Shown here in pieces: positions 1-9,900 of a stretch of 64,000 nucleotides of DNA. Origin of the DNA: DASZIT01 sp963709665 (GTDB taxonomy: Bacteria; Actinomycetota; Acidimicrobiia; Acidimicrobiales; RAAP-2); contig CAVPWU010000002.1 in NCBI GenBank assembly GCA_963709665.1, positions 310,001 to 374,000 of the forward strand, in the 5' to 3' direction. How positions within the stretch are numbered: position 1 is the first letter of the stretch; each line of letters starts with the position of its first letter. The notes under the pieces were generated by a model. The model searched no databases. It was given only the letters and a program-made list of their open reading frames with translations, and had not been told where the DNA came from. Both the position numbers and the translations under genes were made by a program.

Positions 1-125
1 TCGATGGCCGCCGGCTCGGCGAGTGCGGCGACCTCCTCCACCCATGCGATCAGCTTCTTGTGTTCGGTGGGGGGCATGGGGGGGGCTTCCTCCTCGGTTT
101 CCGGCTGCTCGACCGCCCAGTTCAC
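1..125 (-). CDS. pckG: GTP-dependent phosphoenolpyruvate carboxykinase, N-terminal fragment (runs off left edge)
   Basis: Only about 41 codons are inside the window. They read MNWAVEQPETEEEAPPMPPT and then a segment with HKKLIAWVEEVAAL and AEPAAI. The stretch K-x-L-I-x-W-V-E-E-V-A-x-L-x-x-P matches what I know of the extreme N-terminus of actinobacterial GTP-type PEP carboxykinases, which convert oxaloacetate to phosphoenolpyruvate in gluconeogenesis. The start is uncertain. GTG at 125 opens the frame, but an in-frame ATG at 77 lies 11 nt after an AGGAGG (89-94 on the minus strand). The gene is divergent from thiL, with only 56 nt between the outer candidate starts. No catalytic residue is visible, so the call rests on N-terminal resemblance alone. 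Confidence 0.6.
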   Translation of the reverse strand, partial: MNWAVEQPETEEEAPPMPPTEHKKLIAWVEEVAALAEPAAI

Positions 126-181
126 GGGCGGGTCATCGGGTGTTCACACTCTGGCCATCCATGGTAGCGGTGGAGGCGCCC

Positions 182-1231
182 GTGAATGGTAGGCAGAAGG
201 TCATGATCCGTCCCAATTCCGGCCCGGGGCCGGTCGCCGGCCCGGGGACGTCGGGGGACGAATTCTCGGTGATCGACCGGCTGCGGCGGCGGTTCGCGCC
301 GGACGGCGGCCCGGCCGACGGCGAGGTCTGGATCGGCGACGACGCCGCCGTGGTGCGGTCCCCGGCCGCCGGACCGATCCTGCTGGCCACCGACCTGGTG
401 GTGGCCGGGGTCCACGTCGACCTCGGGCACTGCTCGCCGGCCGACCTGGGCTACAAGGCGGTGATGGTGGCGGTCTCCGACCTGGCCGCCATGGGGGGGC
501 GCCCCGACCACCTGCTGCTCTCCCTCGCCGCCCCACCCGGAACCGACCTCGACCAGGTGGCCGAGGGGGTGGCGACCGCCGCCACCGCCACCGGCTGCGT
601 GGTGGTGGGGGGCGACCTGTCCGGCGCACCCACCCTGACCGTCTCGGTGGCGGTGTCCGGCTCGCTCCACGGCCCGACCGAGCCCGGCCCGCTCCTCCGG
701 TCCGGGGCCCGGAGCGGCGACGCCGTCGTGCTCACCGGTCCGCTCGGGTCCTCGGCCGCCGGGCTCCGCCTCCTCCGGGCCGGCTGGACCGGGCAGCCCG
801 GCGGGGAGGGGCGGGACCGTGGGGAGGGCGGGATGGGCGACGCCGAGGCCTCGGCGGTCCGCGCCCACCGCCGCCCGTTGGCCCGGCTGGCCGAGGGCGA
901 GGTGGGCCGCCTGGCCGGGGCCACCGCCGCCATCGACATCTCGGACGGGCTGGCCGCCGACCTCGCCCATCTGGCCACCGCCTCGGGGGTGGGAGTCCGG
1001 CTCGACCACCTGCCGGTGGCCGGCGCCGCCACCCGCCAGGAGGCGGTGGGGGGCGGTGAGGAGTACGAGCTGCTCCTGACCACCGGCGACCCCCACCGGC
1101 TGGCCGCCGCCTTCGCCACCGCCGGGCTGCGGGCGCCGATCCCCATCGGGTGGTGCACCGACCGGCCGGGCCTCCTCGAGCTGGAGGGCGCCCCGCTCCC
1201 GGTCGCCGGCTGGCGGCACTCGTTCCGTTGA
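182..1231 (+). CDS. thiL: Thiamine-monophosphate kinase ThiL
   Basis: Phosphorylates thiamine monophosphate to the active cofactor thiamine diphosphate with ATP, in the cytosol. The 349-residue product has the ThiL landmarks in order: an EFSVIDRL N-terminal helix, the Mg/ATP-binding IGDDAAVV loop (about residues 51-58), GGDLSGAP, DISDGLAADL, a GGEEYELL motif and a GWRHSF C-terminus. Length and order fit the PurM-like kinase family. I chose GTG at 182 because GGAGG (172-176) lies 5 nt upstream. The in-frame ATG at 203 has a purine stretch only 2 nt away. In mycobacteria thiL lies close to the fakA-recG region; here about 25 kb of accessory DNA separates them. No TPP riboswitch is apparent upstream. 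Confidence 0.93.
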   Translation: MNGRQKVMIRPNSGPGPVAGPGTSGDEFSVIDRLRRRFAPDGGPADGEVWIGDDAAVVRSPAAGPILLATDLVVAGVHVDLGHCSPADLGYKAVMVAVSDLAAMGGRPDHLLLSLAAPPGTDLDQVAEGVATAATATGCVVVGGDLSGAPTLTVSVAVSGSLHGPTEPGPLLRSGARSGDAVVLTGPLGSSAAGLRLLRAGWTGQPGGEGRDRGEGGMGDAEASAVRAHRRPLARLAEGEVGRLAGATAAIDISDGLAADLAHLATASGVGVRLDHLPVAGAATRQEAVGGGEEYELLLTTGDPHRLAAAFATAGLRAPIPIGWCTDRPGLLELEGAPLPVAGWRHSFR

Positions 1232-1318
1232 CCGGGCCGGGCCGACCCCTGCGGGCCCCGGCCCCCGGGGCGGCCGACTCTCAGCGATTCCACAGGAACC
1301 CCCTTCAGGATTGACGCC

Positions 1319-2095
1319 ATGAGTCCCACCGGCACCCAGACGGATATGGCCCACCGCCGCATCCTGGTGGTCGACGACGAGCCGTCCATCACCGACCTGG
1401 TGGCCATGGCCCTGGGGCTCCACGGGGCGACGGTGGAGGTGGTCCACACCGGGGCCGAGGCCCTGCACGCCGTCAACGAGTTCCGGCCCCACCTGGTGGT
1501 GCTGGACGTCATGCTGCCCGACCTCGACGGCTTCGAGGTGCTGAAGCGGATGGGATGGGACCGGCGCTCACAGGCCACCCCGGTCCTGTTCCTCACCGCC
1601 CGGGGCGAGCTCGACGACCGGCTCCACGGCCTGTCCGCCGGTGGCGACGACTACATGACCAAGCCGTTCAGCGTCGAGGAGATGCTCCTCCGGATCAAGG
1701 CCATCCTCCGGCGGACCGACGGCTACGAGGACGTGGGGAGCCATCTCACCTTCGCCGACCTCACCCTCGACGAGGAGACGCACGAGGTGCACCGGGGCGC
1801 CGCCAGCATCGAGCTCACCCCCACCGAGTTCCGCCTCCTCCACTACCTGATGGTCAACGCCGGGCAGGTCATCTCCAAGTCCCAGATCCGCGACCGCGTC
1901 TGGGACTACAGCTTCGACGGCAAGGTCAACATGGTCGAGGTCTACGTCAGCTACCTCCGGAAGAAGCTCGACGCCCACGGGCCGCCGCTGATCCGCACCG
2001 TCCGGGGGGTGGGCTACGCCCTCCGGGTGCCACCCGAGCCGACGGGCCCCGGCGAGGACGGGGAGCGCCCCGGGAGGACGGGGGCGCAGCCGTGA
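1319..2095 (+). CDS. OmpR/PhoB-family response regulator
   Basis: DNA-binding half of a two-component system. The receiver domain (about residues 14-127) has the acidic pocket at VVDDE, the phospho-acceptor Asp in VVLDVMLPD (Asp63) and the conserved Lys in YMTKPF (Lys115). A winged-helix effector domain follows (about 140-235), with ELTPTEFRLLHYL and the typical RTVRGVGYALR end, then a Gly/Pro-rich tail of about 20 residues. AGGA lies 8 nt before the ATG. Its stop overlaps the GTG of the kinase gene by 4 nt, so the two are translationally coupled. The pair sits directly upstream of the megasynthase operon on the same strand, which makes that operon a candidate target; this is inference. Confidence 0.93.
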   Translation: MSPTGTQTDMAHRRILVVDDEPSITDLVAMALGLHGATVEVVHTGAEALHAVNEFRPHLVVLDVMLPDLDGFEVLKRMGWDRRSQATPVLFLTARGELDDRLHGLSAGGDDYMTKPFSVEEMLLRIKAILRRTDGYEDVGSHLTFADLTLDEETHEVHRGAASIELTPTEFRLLHYLMVNAGQVISKSQIRDRVWDYSFDGKVNMVEVYVSYLRKKLDAHGPPLIRTVRGVGYALRVPPEPTGPGEDGERPGRTGAQP

Positions 2096-3717
2096 CCCTC
2101 CGCCTCCGCCTCCTGCTGCTGGTGGTGGTCATCGTGGCCGCCGGCCTGGTGATCTCCGACGTGGTCACCTACACGTCCCTCCGGTCCTTCCTGACCACCC
2201 GGGTCGACCAGCAGCTGATCGCCGCCACCTTCCCGGTGGAGCGCGCCCTGGCCTCGCCGGACGGTTTCGACCCCCTGGCCCAGCCGGGGGCCCACCGGCC
2301 CGCCTCCCCGACCGCCTCCGGCCGGTCGCCCTCGGGTACCAGCCCGTTCCGGGGCGACACCGGTGGCTTCACCTCGCCCACCCATGGTGCCGATCCCGGG
2401 GTGCTGGTCCCCCCCGGTACCTACGGGGAGCTGCTCACCGCCCAGGGGAAGGTGAAGGCACACGTCTTCTTCAGCTACGGGGAGACCGTGCCCGCCGCCC
2501 CCACCATCCCGGGGTCGCTCCCCGGGTCGGGGGCCGCCTCGACGGCCAGCCGGTACTTCACCACCTCGTCGTCGGGTTCCGGAGCGGTCACCTACCGGGT
2601 GGTGGCCCGGCCCCTGGCCGACGGCGGCACCGTCGTGGTGGCGCAGCCGCTCACCGACCTCGAGAGCACCCTGGGTCGCCTCCTCCTGATCGAGCTGGTC
2701 GTCTCGGCCCTGCTGCTGGCCGTGCTCGGCGTCATCTCGTGGGTGATGGTGCGCCGCGACATGCGGCCCCTCGACGCCATGGCCCGGACGGCCGGCGCCA
2801 TCGCCGAGGGTGACCTCACCCAGCGGGTCTCGTCGGTGACCCCCGGCACCGAGGTGGGGGAGCTGGGCCTGGCCTTCAACTCCATGCTCGCCCGGATCGA
2901 GGAGGCGTTCGCCGCCCGGGCGGCCTCCGAGGAGCGCCTCCGTCGGTTCCTGGCCGACGCCTCCCACGAGCTCCGGACCCCGCTGACCTCGATCCTCGGC
3001 TACGCCGAGATCTTCGACCTGGGGGTCAGCGACCGCCCCGGCGACCTGGCCACCTCCATGCACTACATCAAGAACGAGGCGGCCCGGATGGGCACGTTGG
3101 TGGACGACCTGTTCCTCCTGGCCCAACTCGACCGGGAGCGCCCCCTCCGGCTGGAGACGGTGGACCTGGCGGCGGTGGCGCAGGCGGCGGTCACCGGCTT
3201 CGAGGTGTCGTCACCGCAACGCCCGGTCACCCTCCGGTCCCCGGGGAGGGTGCCGGTGACGGGCGACCCCCACCGCCTCCGCCAGGTGGTGGACAACCTG
3301 GTGGGCAACGCCCTCACCCACACCCCGGACGGTACGGCGGTGTCGGTGGCGGTGGCCGTCGAGGGTGACCAGGCGGTCCTGACGGTCCACGACGACGGCC
3401 CGGGCATCCGGCCCGAGGACCTCGACCGGATCTTCGAGCCGTTCTTCCGATCGGATCCTTCGCGGGCGCGGGCCACCGGCGGGGCCGGGCTGGGGCTCGC
3501 CATCGTCTCGGCCATCGTGGCGGCGCATGGCGGCACGGTGGCCATTCTCCCTGGTCCCGGGACCACCTTCGAGGTCCGAATGTCGTCCCGATCCATTTCC
3601 CCAAGTCGAGCAGGGATCTTGTCGGATTCGGCGTCGGCTTCGGGCGCGGGCATTGTTGACACACAGGGTGGTATCTCCCGCCCTGAAACACCCTTGAACA
3701 CCGCCCGTACTCGCTGA
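2092..3717 (+). CDS. Membrane sensor histidine kinase
   Basis: Partner of the preceding regulator, starting GTG inside its stop codon (GTGA). The 541-residue protein has a first membrane helix at about 4-28, a Ser/Thr/Pro-rich extracytoplasmic sensor of about 170 residues, a second helix near 200-222, a HAMP linker, a HisKA domain with phospho-acceptor His292 in DASHELRTPLTS, and an HATPase domain with NLVGNALTHT, DDGPGI and GGAGLGLAI. The conserved catalytic core ends near GTTFEVRMS. About 40 Ser-rich residues follow whose codons are visibly less GC-rich at third positions, and they resemble no kinase end I know. The ligand is unknown. Confidence 0.9.
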   Translation: MTLRLRLLLLVVVIVAAGLVISDVVTYTSLRSFLTTRVDQQLIAATFPVERALASPDGFDPLAQPGAHRPASPTASGRSPSGTSPFRGDTGGFTSPTHGADPGVLVPPGTYGELLTAQGKVKAHVFFSYGETVPAAPTIPGSLPGSGAASTASRYFTTSSSGSGAVTYRVVARPLADGGTVVVAQPLTDLESTLGRLLLIELVVSALLLAVLGVISWVMVRRDMRPLDAMARTAGAIAEGDLTQRVSSVTPGTEVGELGLAFNSMLARIEEAFAARAASEERLRRFLADASHELRTPLTSILGYAEIFDLGVSDRPGDLATSMHYIKNEAARMGTLVDDLFLLAQLDRERPLRLETVDLAAVAQAAVTGFEVSSPQRPVTLRSPGRVPVTGDPHRLRQVVDNLVGNALTHTPDGTAVSVAVAVEGDQAVLTVHDDGPGIRPEDLDRIFEPFFRSDPSRARATGGAGLGLAIVSAIVAAHGGTVAILPGPGTTFEVRMSSRSISPSRAGILSDSASASGAGIVDTQGGISRPETPLNTARTR

Positions 3718-3760
3718 TCTCACGGTCCGTAGGCGATTTGTGACAAAGGGAAACTGCCTG

Positions 3761-3789
3761 GTGACACAACCAAACCCAGACGGTAGGAT
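3761..3789 (+). promoter_or_regulatory. Sigma70-type promoter for the megasynthase operon
   Basis: GTGACA (3761-3766), a 17-nt spacer and TAGGAT (3784-3789) form a well-spaced vegetative-type promoter in the only sizeable gap before the operon. The implied transcript would start near 3796, leaving about 147 nt of leader before the preferred ATG. A second TTGTGACAA element (3738-3746) lies just upstream and repeats the GTGACA core. It could be an activator or repressor site. Seen by eye only; not tested. Confidence 0.5.
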
Positions 3790-3827
3790 TCGCACTGTTC
3801 GTGACGCGGGTGACGGAGCCTTGTGAG

Positions 3828-3842
3828 GGAGATCTGATCTCC
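3828..3842. promoter_or_regulatory. 15-bp palindrome, possible operator in megasynthase leader
   Basis: GGAGATC-T-GATCTCC is a perfect inverted repeat with 7-nt arms and a single central base. It lies about 32-46 nt downstream of the inferred transcription start and about 100 nt before the coding start. That position suits a repressor operator or a small leader structure. No bound regulator can be named, and OmpR-family proteins normally prefer direct repeats. Confidence 0.35.
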
Positions 3843-3942
3843 ACGGGGGATATCAGGTGAGGGTCCGTCGGGACGGCACAGGAAAGGTCCCGTAGCACGA
3901 TCGGTCATCAGGGGGGATGGTCGCATGGGGATGGAGGACCGA

Positions 3943-6900
3943 ATGGCGCATTTGGTGATCGCGGTGACGCCTTTCGGCTCACCCTCCGCCGGCATCACGG
4001 TGGCAGCCTCGCGTGCAGGGGCCCTCGGCGTTCTCGACCTTGGCACCGACGCCGCCGCCGCCCGGGACGCGCTCCGCACGGTGGCGGAACGGTACCCCGG
4101 CGGGTTCGGCATCCGGGTGGGTGCCCGCTCCCCGTTCACCCCCGCCGAGGTGGCCGACCTGGCAGCCGAGGAGGCCGACGGTCGGGTGGACACGCTGGTG
4201 GTGGAGTCGGGCACCGACGGGACCGTGGCCGGCTGGGTGGGCCGCTTCCCCCACCTGCTGGTGGAGGTCACCACCGCCGCCGAGGCCCTCGACGCCGCCG
4301 AAGCCGGGGCCGACGGCATCATCGCCAAGGGCTCGGAGTCGGGTGGCCGGGTGGGGGAGGAGACCGCCTTCGTCCTCCTCCAGGCGGTGGTCGACGCCGT
4401 CGACCTCCCGGTCTGGTCCCAGGGGGGCATCGGGCTCCACACCGCCGCCGCCGCCGTGGTGGGCGGGGCCGCCGGCGTCGTGCTCGACGTCCAGTTGGCC
4501 CTCACGTCCGAGTCGTCCCTGCCCGCTCCGCTCCGCTCCGCCCTGACGGCCATGGACGGCAGCGAGACGGCGGTGGTCGGTGGCCAGCGGGTCTACGTCC
4601 GGCCCGACCTGCCGTCGGCGGGACTGACCGCCGACGACGACCCGGCGGCGACCGCCGCCCGGGTGGGTGGCACCGACCTCCTCGCCGGCGTGGTGCCGGT
4701 CGGCCAGGACGGCTTCCTGGCCCGCTCCCTGGCTGACCGTCACCGGACGGTGGGCGGCGTGGTCCAGGCGGTCCGGCGGTCGGTCCTCGACTCGGTGGCC
4801 TCGGCGCGCCGGCTCGACGCCCTGGCGCCCGGCTCGGCCCTGGCCCGGGACCTCGGGACCCGGTACCCGATCGCCCAGGGCCCGATGACACGGGTGAGCG
4901 ACCGTCCCGAGTTCGCCGCCGCGGTGGCCGACGAGGGTGGCCTGCCCTTCCTGGCCCTGGCCCTGCTCCGGGGCGACGAGGTGCGCGAGCTGCTCCGGCG
5001 CACCGCCGACCTGCTGGGCGACCGGCCCTGGGGCGCCGGCGTCCTCGGATTCGTCCCTCCCGACCTCCGCGAGGAGCAGATGGCGGTGCTGCTCGAGCAG
5101 CCGCCGCCGGTGGCGCTGATCGCCGGGGGCCGTCCCGCCCAGGCCCGACCCCTGGAGGAGGCCGGCACCGAGGTGTTCCTCCACGTGCCGTCGCCGGGCC
5201 TGCTCGACCGGTTCCTGGCCGACGGGGCCCGTCGGTTCGTCTTCGAGGGCCGTGAGTGCGGGGGCCACGTCGGTCCCCGCAGCAGCTTCTCGCTGTGGGA
5301 GGCGCAGCTGGCCCGACTCCTGGCCTTCGACCGGCCCGACGAGCTCCGGGTGCTCTTCGCCGGCGGCGTCCACGACGGGCGCTCGGCGGCCATGGTCGCG
5401 GCCATGGCCGCCCCCCTGGCCGAGCGCGGCGCGGCGGTGGGTGTCCTGATGGGAACGGCCTACCTCCTCACCGAGGAGGCGGTCTCCTCCGGGGCCATCC
5501 AGCCGGGGTTCCAGTCGGCGGCGGTGGAGGCGGAGTCGACGGTGCTGCTGGAGACGGCGCCCGGCCACGCCACCCGCTGCGTGGACTCGGAGTTCGTCCA
5601 GACCTTCTCCGACGAGCGGCGCCGGCTGACGGAGACCGGCGTGTCCTCCCAGGAGGTGTGGGCGGAGCTGGAGCTGCTCAACCTCGGCCGGCTCCGGATC
5701 GCCAGCAAGGGCCTCCGGCGGGACGGCGACACGCTGGCCTCGGTCGACCCGGCGGAGCAGCGCCGGGAAGGGATGTTCATGATGGGGCAGGTGGCGGCCC
5801 TCCGGGGCGAGGTGACCACCCTGGACGCCCTCCACCGCGACGTGAGCCAGGGGGCGGCCGAGGTGCTGGCCCGTCCCAACGCCGCCGACCGGGCCGCCGC
5901 CCACGACGCGGAGGGGGACACCGACGGCCGCGCCCGGGTGGAGGGCGGACGGGTGGCCATCGTGGGGATGGCGGCCATCTTCCCGGGGGCCGACGGCCTC
6001 GACCGGTACTGGTCCAACATCGTGGCGGGCACCAACTCGGTGACCGAGGTGCCTGCCGAGCGATGGGACGTCGAGACCTACTACGACCCGGACTCGTTCA
6101 CCGACGGCGCCGGGCGCCGCACCCCGTCCAAGTGGGGTGGCTTCATCCCGGAGGTGGGGTTCGACGCCCTGGCCTACGGCATCCCGCCGACATCGCTGGC
6201 CTCCATCGATCCCGTCCAGCTGCTGAGCCTGGAGGTGGCGTCCCGGGCGCTGACCGACGCCGGCTACCGCGACCGGGAGTTCGACCGCGGCTCGGTGTCG
6301 GTCATCTTCGGCGCCGAGGCGGGCACCGACCTGGCGGCGGCCTACGGCTTCCGTGCCATGTACCCCCAGACGGTGGGCCCGCTCCCCGGGCACCTCGAGG
6401 AGACGTTGCCCTCCCTCACCGAGGACTCCTTCCCCGGGGTGCTCACCAACGTCATCGCCGGGCGGATCGCCAACCGGCTCGACCTGGGGGGCGTCAACTA
6501 CACGGTGGACGCCGCCTGCGCCTCCTCGTTGGCCGCCGTGGACATGGCCTGCAAGGAGCTGGCCGCCGGCACCAGTGACATGGTGCTGTGCGGGGGCGCC
6601 GACTTCCACAACGGGATCAACGACTACCTCCTCTTCGCCGGCGTGCACGCCCTGTCGCCCACCGGGCAGTGCCGCAGCTTCGACAGCGAGGCCGACGGCA
6701 TCGCCCTCGGCGAGGGCGTGGCCTGCGTGGCGCTCAAGCGCCTCGAGGACGCCGAGCGGGACGGTGACCGGGTGTACGCCGTCATCGACGCCGTGGCCGG
6801 GTCGAGCGACGGCCGGAGCCTGGGGCTGACCGCCCCCCGCCCCGAGGGCCAGCGGCGGGCGCTCGAGCGGGCCTACCGCCGGGCGGGCATCTCCCCGGCC

Positions 6901-9900
6901 GAGGTGGGCATGGTGGAGGCCCACGGGACCGGGACGGTGGTGGGCGACCGCACGGAGATCACCACCCTCAACGACGTCTTCCTCGAGGCCGGCGCCGAGG
7001 TGGGGAGCATCTCGCTGGGTTCGGTGAAGTCCCAGATCGGCCACACCAAGTGCGCGGCGGGGATGGCCGGGCTGATCAAGACGGCGCTCGCCCTCCACCG
7101 CGGGGTACGGCCACCCACGCTCAACCTCGACCATCCCAATCCGGGCTACGAGGCGGCGACCAGCCCGTTCGTCTTCGACGGGGAGTCCCGCCCGTGGTCG
7201 GAGGGGCGGCGGGTGGCCGGGGTCAGCGCCTTCGGGTTCGGTGGCACCAACTTCCACGCCGTACTGAGCGCCCACCGGGGCGGGGACGTCCCCGACCACG
7301 GGCTCGAGGAGTGGCCGTCCGAGCTGTTCCTGTTCACCGGCGCCTCCGATGGTCAGGCGGTCGACGCCATCCACCGCCTGGAGGGCCTGCTCGATACCGC
7401 CACCGACCCCGGCGCCCTGCGGCTGCGCGACCTGGCCGCCACGGTGGCCGGGTGGGCCGGGCCCCGCCGGGCCTCCACCCCGCAGGCCGTGCAGGTGGCG
7501 GTGGTCGCCCACGATCTCGACGACCTCCGCACCAAGTTGGCCGCCGCCGCCCGGGGCGAGGCGGACCCCAAGGCCGGCGTGTTCCTCCGGGCCGCCGGGG
7601 CGGGGGCCGGGGCGGGGACCGGGGATGCGGAGGTGGCGGGAGCCGCCGGGCCCGGCGACGTGGCGTTCCTCTACCCGGGACAGGGGAGCCAACGAACGGG
7701 AATGCTCGCCGACCTGTTCGTGGCCTTCCCCCCGCTCCAACGTCTCCTCCGGATGGGGGCGCCCTGGGCGGAGCGGATGCACCCGCCACGGGCGTTCAGC
7801 CCCACGGAGAAGTCGGCCCAGGCCGACGCCCTGACCGACACCCGGGTGGCGCAGCCCGCCCTCGGCATCACCGGGCTGGCGGTCACCGAGATCCTGGCCG
7901 GGTGCGGGGTGCGTCCCGACGTGACGGCCGGCCACAGCTACGGCGAGCTGGTGGCCCTGGCGGTGGCCGGCGCCCTGCCGGAGGACGAGCTGCTCGGACT
8001 CAGCGAGACCCGGGGACGGGTCATGGTCGGAGCCGCCGGCGACGACCCGGGGACCATGGCGGCGGTGGCCGCCTCCGCCGCCACGGTCCGCGGCGTGCTC
8101 GACGGCGCCGACCCCGAGGCGGTGGCCGGCGTGGTGGTGGCCAACGACAACAGCCCCGGCCAGGTGGTGGTGTCCGGCCCCACGGCGTCCATGGAGCGGG
8201 CGGTGGGGGCCCTGGGGGCCGCCGGGCTGGCCGTGCGGACCCTCCCGGTGGCCTGTGCCTTCCACTCCTCGGTGGTGGCGTCGGCCGAGGACGCCTTCGC
8301 CGACGTGCTGGCCCCGATGGACGTCCGGCCGCCCGACCTTCCGGTCTACGCCAACGTCACCGCCGGGCCGTACCCGTCGGAGCCCTCCGAGATCCGGGCG
8401 CTGCTGGCCCGCCAACTCGCCTCGCCGGTGCGCTTCCGCGAGCAGATCGAGGCGATGTACGACGCCGGGGTCCGGGTGTTCGTCGAGGCGGGGAGCGGTC
8501 GGGTCCTGACCCAGCTGGTGGGCCGGATCCTCGGCGACCGGCCCCACCACGCGGTGGCCTGCGACAGCCGCGGGGACCACGGCGTCACCCGCCTGCTGCT
8601 GACGCTGGGAGAGCTGGCCGCCCTTGGCGTGCCGGTCGATCCCACCCGGCTGTTCGAGGGACGGGCGACGCCGGTCGACCCGTCGGCCCTGGCCAAGCGG
8701 GCCGGCTGGCGGATCGACGGCCAACTGGTGCGGGGTGCCGACGGCGCGGTGGTGCCCGGCGGACTGCTGCCGGCCACCGAGACGGCCCCACCGCCCGGAG
8801 CCGCCGTCGCCGGGGGCATCCCGTCGGGGGCCGACGAGCGCGACCTGGCCGTCCTCACCTACCTGCAGTCGATGCGCGAGCTGGTGGAGGCACCAGCGCG
8901 AGGTCTTCGTCGCCTACCTGGGCGGCACCTCGGAGCGCTCGGCCCTCCCCGCCCTGGCCGGGGTGGCGACGTCGTCGCCGCCCGCCCCGGCGGTGGCTGC
9001 CGGGGCTCCGGCGACGGTGGTCGGGTCCGGCGGCGGTCCGGAGGACGGTCGGGGTGCCGGCGGGACCCCGGCACCTCCCTCGATGCCGACCGGGTCATGG
9101 AGATGCTGCTGGCCCTGGTGGGGGAGCGCACCGGGTATCCGCTCGACATGCTGGGCCCCGACCTCGACCTCGAGGCCGACCTCAGCATCGACTCCATCAA
9201 GCGGCTCGAGATCATCGGCGAGCTGGCCGACCGGGCCGGCCTGGGCGCCGGGGTCGGGGCCACCGGGTCGCTCGACGAGTCCATCGTGGAGGAGCTGGTC
9301 ACCCAGAAGACGCTCCGCTCCATCGTGGAGTGGATCGGCGCCCACCTGTTGACGTCCGACCCCACCCCGTCGACGGCACCGGTCGGGGCCCAGCCGGCCG
9401 CCGCCGCGCCGGCCGGCATGCCGCACGGTGATGACCTGATGCAGCTGCTGCTGACCCTGGTGGGGGAGCGCACCGGCTACCCCATGGACATGCTGGGCCC
9501 CGACCTCGACCTCGAGGCCGACCTCAGTATCGACTCCATCAAGCGGCTCGAGATCCTGGGTGAGCTGGCCGACCGGGCCGGCGTCGGCTCCGCCGCCGGG
9601 GGTGCCCTCGACGAGTCCATCGTGGAGGAGCTGGTGGCGCAGAAGTCGCTCCGGGCCATCGTCGCCTGGGTCGACGCCCACCTGGGCGGGGAGGGGGACG
9701 GCCCCTCCGGCGCCGGCTCGGCCGGCGCCGGACCTCCGGCGTCCACCACGCCACCGCCCACCACCCCGTCGGAGGGGGACCTCGAGCCGGCCGCCGCCGG
9801 TGATGTCCCCGAGCGCTCGGTCCGGGCGGTGTTCCGGGCGGTGGCCTGTCCCGGCCGGACCGATCCGGCCCTGTCGCTCTACGGCGCCGACCTCGTCGTC

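Noticed and set aside
126..181. TPP riboswitch or other leader element before thiL
   Set aside because: Only 56 nt separate the divergent starts and no thi-box-like sequence is visible.
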